Below, one piece after another: positions 21,900-24,800 of a DNA stretch of 24,800 nucleotides; the stretch's first letter is position 1; each line of letters opens with the position of its first letter. This DNA comes from a virus. Below the pieces are notes generated by a model. That model searched no databases, was not told where the DNA came from, and worked only from the letters and a program-made list of their open reading frames with translations. Position numbers and translations under genes: made by a program. Location: IMG/VR virus record IMGVR_UViG_3300018041_000058, positions 1 through 24,800 of that record, one strand, 5' to 3'.

Positions 21900-22079
21900 A
21901 TGAAACAATCAGAATTTGATAAGGTGTTTAGTCAGAAGTTTTCTGGCTTTACAAGTAGGATGTGGTTAGATTATTGTGATGAAAATAATAATCCATTCGC
22001 AAAAACAAAAGATTACGCAGGATACGTAATTGAAAATTTTAAATATTTAGTTAAGAAATTTAACAAGGAGAACATATGA
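21900..22079 (+). CDS. small protein of unknown function (59 aa)
   Basis: Not recognised. 59 residues, starting MKQSEFDKVFSQKFSGFTSR, with aromatics (MWLDYC, YAGYVIENFKYL) and a basic end. It directly follows the nrdA stop and ends in the ATGA overlap with nrdB. Its last codons carry the AAGGAG that is the nrdB RBS. A role in RNR assembly or control is only suggested by position. Confidence 0.7.
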   Translation: MKQSEFDKVFSQKFSGFTSRMWLDYCDENNNPFAKTKDYAGYVIENFKYLVKKFNKENI

Positions 22080-23059
22080 GCTTACTACACCCAAGAGACT
22101 ACTACAAACCTTTTGAATACCCATGGATGTACGAGTATTACAAGTTACAAAATCAAATGCACTGGATGCCAGAGTCAACACCGTTACATACAGATGTAAA
22201 AGATTGGCAAGATATTACAGATTCAGAACGACATTTATTGACACAAATATTCAGATTGTTTACTCAATCAGATGTTGATGTGGGTGCAGGTTATATTGAC
22301 AAGTACATGCCTTTGTTTAAAAAACCTGAAGCAAGAATGATGATGAGTTCTTTTGCTAACATGGAATCAATACATCAAGATGCTTATAGTTTGCTTCTTG
22401 ATACAGTTGGTATGCCTGAGATAGAGTATAAAGCTTTCTCAGAGTATGAAGAAATGGCTAACAAACATGATTATGTTGGAGATTTCAAACCTCTTAAGTC
22501 TGATAAAAAAACTATTGCAAAAACTTTAGCAGTCTATTCAGCTTTTACAGAAGGACTACAGTTGTTCTCAAGCTTTGCAATCTTGTTAAACTTTCCAAGG
22601 TTCGGCAAGATGAAAGGTATGGGACAGATAGTTACCTATTCAATTAAAGATGAGTCTATGCACGTTGAAGCCATGACTAAATTGTTCAGAGAGTTTATTA
22701 AAGAAAACATAGAAATATGGACCGATGATTTTAAAGGAGAACTCTACCAAATTTGTAGAGAAATGGTAGAGTTAGAAGATAAATTCTTGGATTTAGTTTT
22801 TGAAATGGGAGACCTTGAGGGTCTAACAAAAAAAGATATGTATGCTTACAACAGATACATAGCTGATAGAAGATTGTTACAGCTCGGTCTTAAAACAAAT
22901 TATGACCAACGTGAGAATCCTTTAGAATGGATAGACGAAGTAATGGGTGTAGAGCATCAAAACTTTTTTGAGGGCCGGGCAACTTCTTATATGAAGGCCG
23001 GGTTAAGAGGTAGACAAGATAAAATAACTTTTTCAAAATTGGAGAGTAATAATGGTTAA
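22076..23059 (+). CDS. nrdB: ribonucleotide reductase class I, small subunit (NrdB)
   Basis: Holds the di-iron site and tyrosyl radical that start the NrdA reaction. Ligands match E. coli NrdB: D66 (D84), E97 and H100 (E115, H118), E159 (E204), E193 and H196 (E238, H241). The radical tyrosine is Y104, seven residues after E97 just as Y122 follows E115. So this is a tyrosyl-radical class Ia-type subunit rather than a Mn/Fe type with Phe. Length 327 aa is slightly shorter than E. coli (376). RBS AAGGAG inside the previous gene. Confidence 0.96.
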   Translation: MSLLHPRDYYKPFEYPWMYEYYKLQNQMHWMPESTPLHTDVKDWQDITDSERHLLTQIFRLFTQSDVDVGAGYIDKYMPLFKKPEARMMMSSFANMESIHQDAYSLLLDTVGMPEIEYKAFSEYEEMANKHDYVGDFKPLKSDKKTIAKTLAVYSAFTEGLQLFSSFAILLNFPRFGKMKGMGQIVTYSIKDESMHVEAMTKLFREFIKENIEIWTDDFKGELYQICREMVELEDKFLDLVFEMGDLEGLTKKDMYAYNRYIADRRLLQLGLKTNYDQRENPLEWIDEVMGVEHQNFFEGRATSYMKAGLRGRQDKITFSKLESNNG

Positions 23060-23270
23060 TAAAAATGAAGCAAACTTAGTAAGCTTTAAAGTTTTGTTGA
23101 CACGAGATAATAAAATAGTAACTGAATTTAGTACGTTACCCCTCGAAATGGTGGATGAAATATTTCCACTAGACGAGAGAGATGTAATTAAATCTATATT
23201 AAGAAACGGAAAGTATAAACTTTCTGACTTACATAACTACTTTCAAAGAGAATTAAATGTTTTAAAGTAA
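23052..23270 (+). CDS. small protein of unknown function (72 aa)
   Basis: Not recognised. MVNKNEANLVSFKVLLTRDN is a strand pair with charged loops; the rest is acidic and then helical (EIFPLDERDVIKSILRNGKY). It overlaps the nrdB end by 8 bases, with GGAG upstream. Its stop at 23270 abuts, with no space, the stop of the opposing gene at 23271; it is the last gene of the rightward block. Confidence 0.7.
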   Translation: MVNKNEANLVSFKVLLTRDNKIVTEFSTLPLEMVDEIFPLDERDVIKSILRNGKYKLSDLHNYFQRELNVLK

Positions 23271-23639
23271 TTATCCAGCTAAAGGATTTTTATTTTCTTC
23301 CTTAAATATTTTAATATCAGTCTTAACACTTTCGATATCAGCTTTCATACCTGATATATCAGACTTGATGGCTTCGACTTTGTTAGACTGATTATCAATC
23401 TTAATTAAAATAGTTTCATCAATCGTCTTGTTCATGTAAGACACAGAAGTTTCTAACGCTTCTATTCTTTTTTCAATCTCACCTAAACCATCATCAGTTT
23501 CTTTAGCTTGTCTAGCTTTAGCTTCTAAGTTTTCAATCCTATTGACATAGGTTGCACCTGTGTATCCAAACCCTGCAAGAGTTCCAATGATACCCATCAA
23601 TGCAATAAACTGTGTTGTTTTATTTTGTAACCAATCCAT
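23271..23639 (-). CDS. membrane-anchored coiled-coil protein (122 aa)
   Basis: Residues 11-31 are one hydrophobic span (FIALMGIIGTLAGFGYTGAT), followed by a long charged coiled coil (RIENLEAKARQAKETDDGLG ... KIDNQSNKVEAIKSDISGMK). That topology, anchored at the N-terminus with the coiled coil outside the cytoplasm, fits an inner-membrane spanin-like or holin-associated protein of a lysis module, but the family is not recognised. RBS AGGAGAACATT is good. Last gene of the leftward operon here; it meets the rightward operon end to end. Confidence 0.7.
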   Translation of the reverse strand: MDWLQNKTTQFIALMGIIGTLAGFGYTGATYVNRIENLEAKARQAKETDDGLGEIEKRIEALETSVSYMNKTIDETILIKIDNQSNKVEAIKSDISGMKADIESVKTDIKIFKEENKNPLAG

Positions 23640-23648
23640 AATGTTCTC

Positions 23649-24776
23649 CTATAATTTTGGTTGTAGTTCTTTCATTTCAATCAGTGTTTCTAAACTCTGA
23701 CCTGCCATTTGATAAAAGCCTTCGATGTTATCTGACAACATATTGTTGGCATAGATATCTGTAGACTCGTACCATGTTTCTTGGTCGGGTAATGTAACTA
23801 ACCTATAGTTATTAAAGTTAGGAACAAAGCCCATGTAAGCTATGATAGTATTTTCTGACCCATACTCACCCGTCTCTTCTTGTTTAGCTTCAACATCATC
23901 TTGAGCAGCTTGTAAGTTTTGGGCTATGACATTGGCTACAGTTTGTTCAGCTTCTGTGGCTGATGAATTTGTAGTGACTGATACATCTATTTGACTTTGT
24001 AAAGTTTGAGTAGTGGTTGTATCAACTGCGACACTAACTGTCTCAACTGTCTCAGCTTCTACACTTGTAGAGCTTGTAACACTAGCACTCATATCTAACA
24101 CTTGATTGTTTTGTGCAGTAGAAGATGCAAATTGTTCTGATATACTAGGTGAATTACTAGTACTTACACCGCCACCAGAACTAGACGATGATACGCTAGA
24201 AGCTCCTGTCGTTCCACCTGTAGCGTGTATAGAGTTTCCTGATGTAGTCCCACTAACACTAGACTTAGCTGTGCTTAGAGTAGAGGAGACAACATTCAGT
24301 GCCATTTCTCTACTTATTGAACTCTTTTCCTCTGGTAGTACAGCACCAACAACAACCTCTTCTTCTATTATTTCTTCTATAACTTCTTCTTCTTCAATGA
24401 GTTCTTCAATAAGTTCTTCTTCCGGCTCTTCTGCATACGCAAGTTCTTCTTCCACAGTTGTCTCTTCCTCAAACCACTCCTCCCTTTCTGCAATAAATGT
24501 TTCTTGAAATACAAACTCTTCAACCATTAAATTTTCAACCGGTAGAAAAACTTCTTCTTCAGGCAGAACTTCAAAAGGTTCTACAACTTCTTCATATTGT
24601 TGTACAGGTTCAAAAGATTCTGGTTCGTCAAAAACAAATTCAGGTTCTTCAAAAGTATCATACTCAGGTTCAAAGATATACTCTTCAAATATTTCTGGCT
24701 CTTCATAAGTGTCATACATGTCATACTCTTCTTCGTAACCATAATCAAATTGTTCTTCTTGATAGCCATAATCCAT
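23649..24776 (-). CDS. acidic low-complexity protein, probable virion-associated (375 aa; start uncertain)
   Basis: Residues 1-150 are extremely acidic, with repeats of EEP/YEEP, EFVF and EELIEE. Residues 150-270 are a Ser/Thr/Gly/Val low-complexity stretch. The last 70 residues look folded (YMGFVPNFNNYRLVTLPDQE, then TWYESTDIYANNMLSDNIEG). That LPD...Y..IY....DN pattern recurs, as I recall, at the ends of large marine phage proteins. The reading frame stays open to the window edge (VAYFEEDT before the ATG), and the ATG at 24776 has no clear RBS, so the true start may lie beyond 24800. It is 9 bases upstream of the membrane-protein gene and probably in the late operon. Confidence 0.7.
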   Translation of the reverse strand: MDYGYQEEQFDYGYEEEYDMYDTYEEPEIFEEYIFEPEYDTFEEPEFVFDEPESFEPVQQYEEVVEPFEVLPEEEVFLPVENLMVEEFVFQETFIAEREEWFEEETTVEEELAYAEEPEEELIEELIEEEEVIEEIIEEEVVVGAVLPEEKSSISREMALNVVSSTLSTAKSSVSGTTSGNSIHATGGTTGASSVSSSSSGGGVSTSNSPSISEQFASSTAQNNQVLDMSASVTSSTSVEAETVETVSVAVDTTTTQTLQSQIDVSVTTNSSATEAEQTVANVIAQNLQAAQDDVEAKQEETGEYGSENTIIAYMGFVPNFNNYRLVTLPDQETWYESTDIYANNMLSDNIEGFYQMAGQSLETLIEMKELQPKL

Positions 24777-24800
24777 TGTATCTTCTTCAAAGTATGCAAC

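Noticed and set aside
24106-24507. Plus-strand Ser-rich ORF
   Set aside because: Mirror image of the acidic/Ser-rich minus-strand gene; a typical antisense shadow.

Overview
This window is part of the genome of a lytic-type, T7-like tailed phage, most likely a marine podovirus-like phage of a proteobacterium. The evidence is a large terminase, a P22-like portal, a T7-type family A DNA polymerase, a fused primase-helicase, a gp2.5-like ssDNA-binding protein, a T7 endonuclease I homologue, a PD-(D/E)XK exonuclease and a class I ribonucleotide reductase (NrdA/NrdB). The DNA is AT-rich. Most genes have AGGAG-type ribosome-binding sites, and several promoters match the sigma70 consensus (TTGACA / TATAAT). 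No phage RNA polymerase, integrase, tRNA or CRISPR array is seen. The host assignment is inference.

Layout. (1) Bases 1-5093, minus strand: start of the late/packaging operon, reading right to left: terminase small subunit, a string of very small and mostly basic proteins coupled by TAATG stop/start overlaps, terminase large subunit, then the portal, which runs off the left edge. (2) Bases 5094-5846: a long non-coding control region with two divergent consensus promoters, a candidate structured RNA (about 5200-5410) and repeat-rich AT sequence. (3) Bases 5847-6472, minus strand: two unknown genes with their own terminator, a moron-like unit. (4) Bases 6473-7860: a second control region with early promoters, inverted repeats and one small gene. 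(5) Bases 7861-12967, plus strand: early genes, mostly small and unknown, including a C5-methyltransferase-like protein, a Gp88-like protein and a membrane-anchored protein with a possible TonB-like C-terminus. (6) Bases 12964-23270, plus strand: replication and nucleotide metabolism: SSB unit with its own promoter and terminator, primase-helicase, polymerase, nucleases, NrdA and NrdB. (7) Bases 23271-24800, minus strand: a small membrane/coiled-coil protein and a very acidic low-complexity protein, probably the end of the late operon.

How the parts fit. Minus-strand late genes lie at both ends of the window and plus-strand early/replication genes lie in the middle. This fits a circular or circularly permuted map in which the late operon starts at TerS, runs leftward around the map and ends against nrdB. 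The replication block forms a self-contained set: the primase-helicase unwinds and primes, the polymerase copies, SSB coats single strands, endonuclease I and the exonuclease break down or resolve DNA, and NrdAB supplies dNTPs. The parts least explained by known families are the structured RNA candidate by the terS promoter, the long leader upstream of 7861 with its repeated TGCTAGTT motifs, and the cluster of tiny genes between terS and terL.
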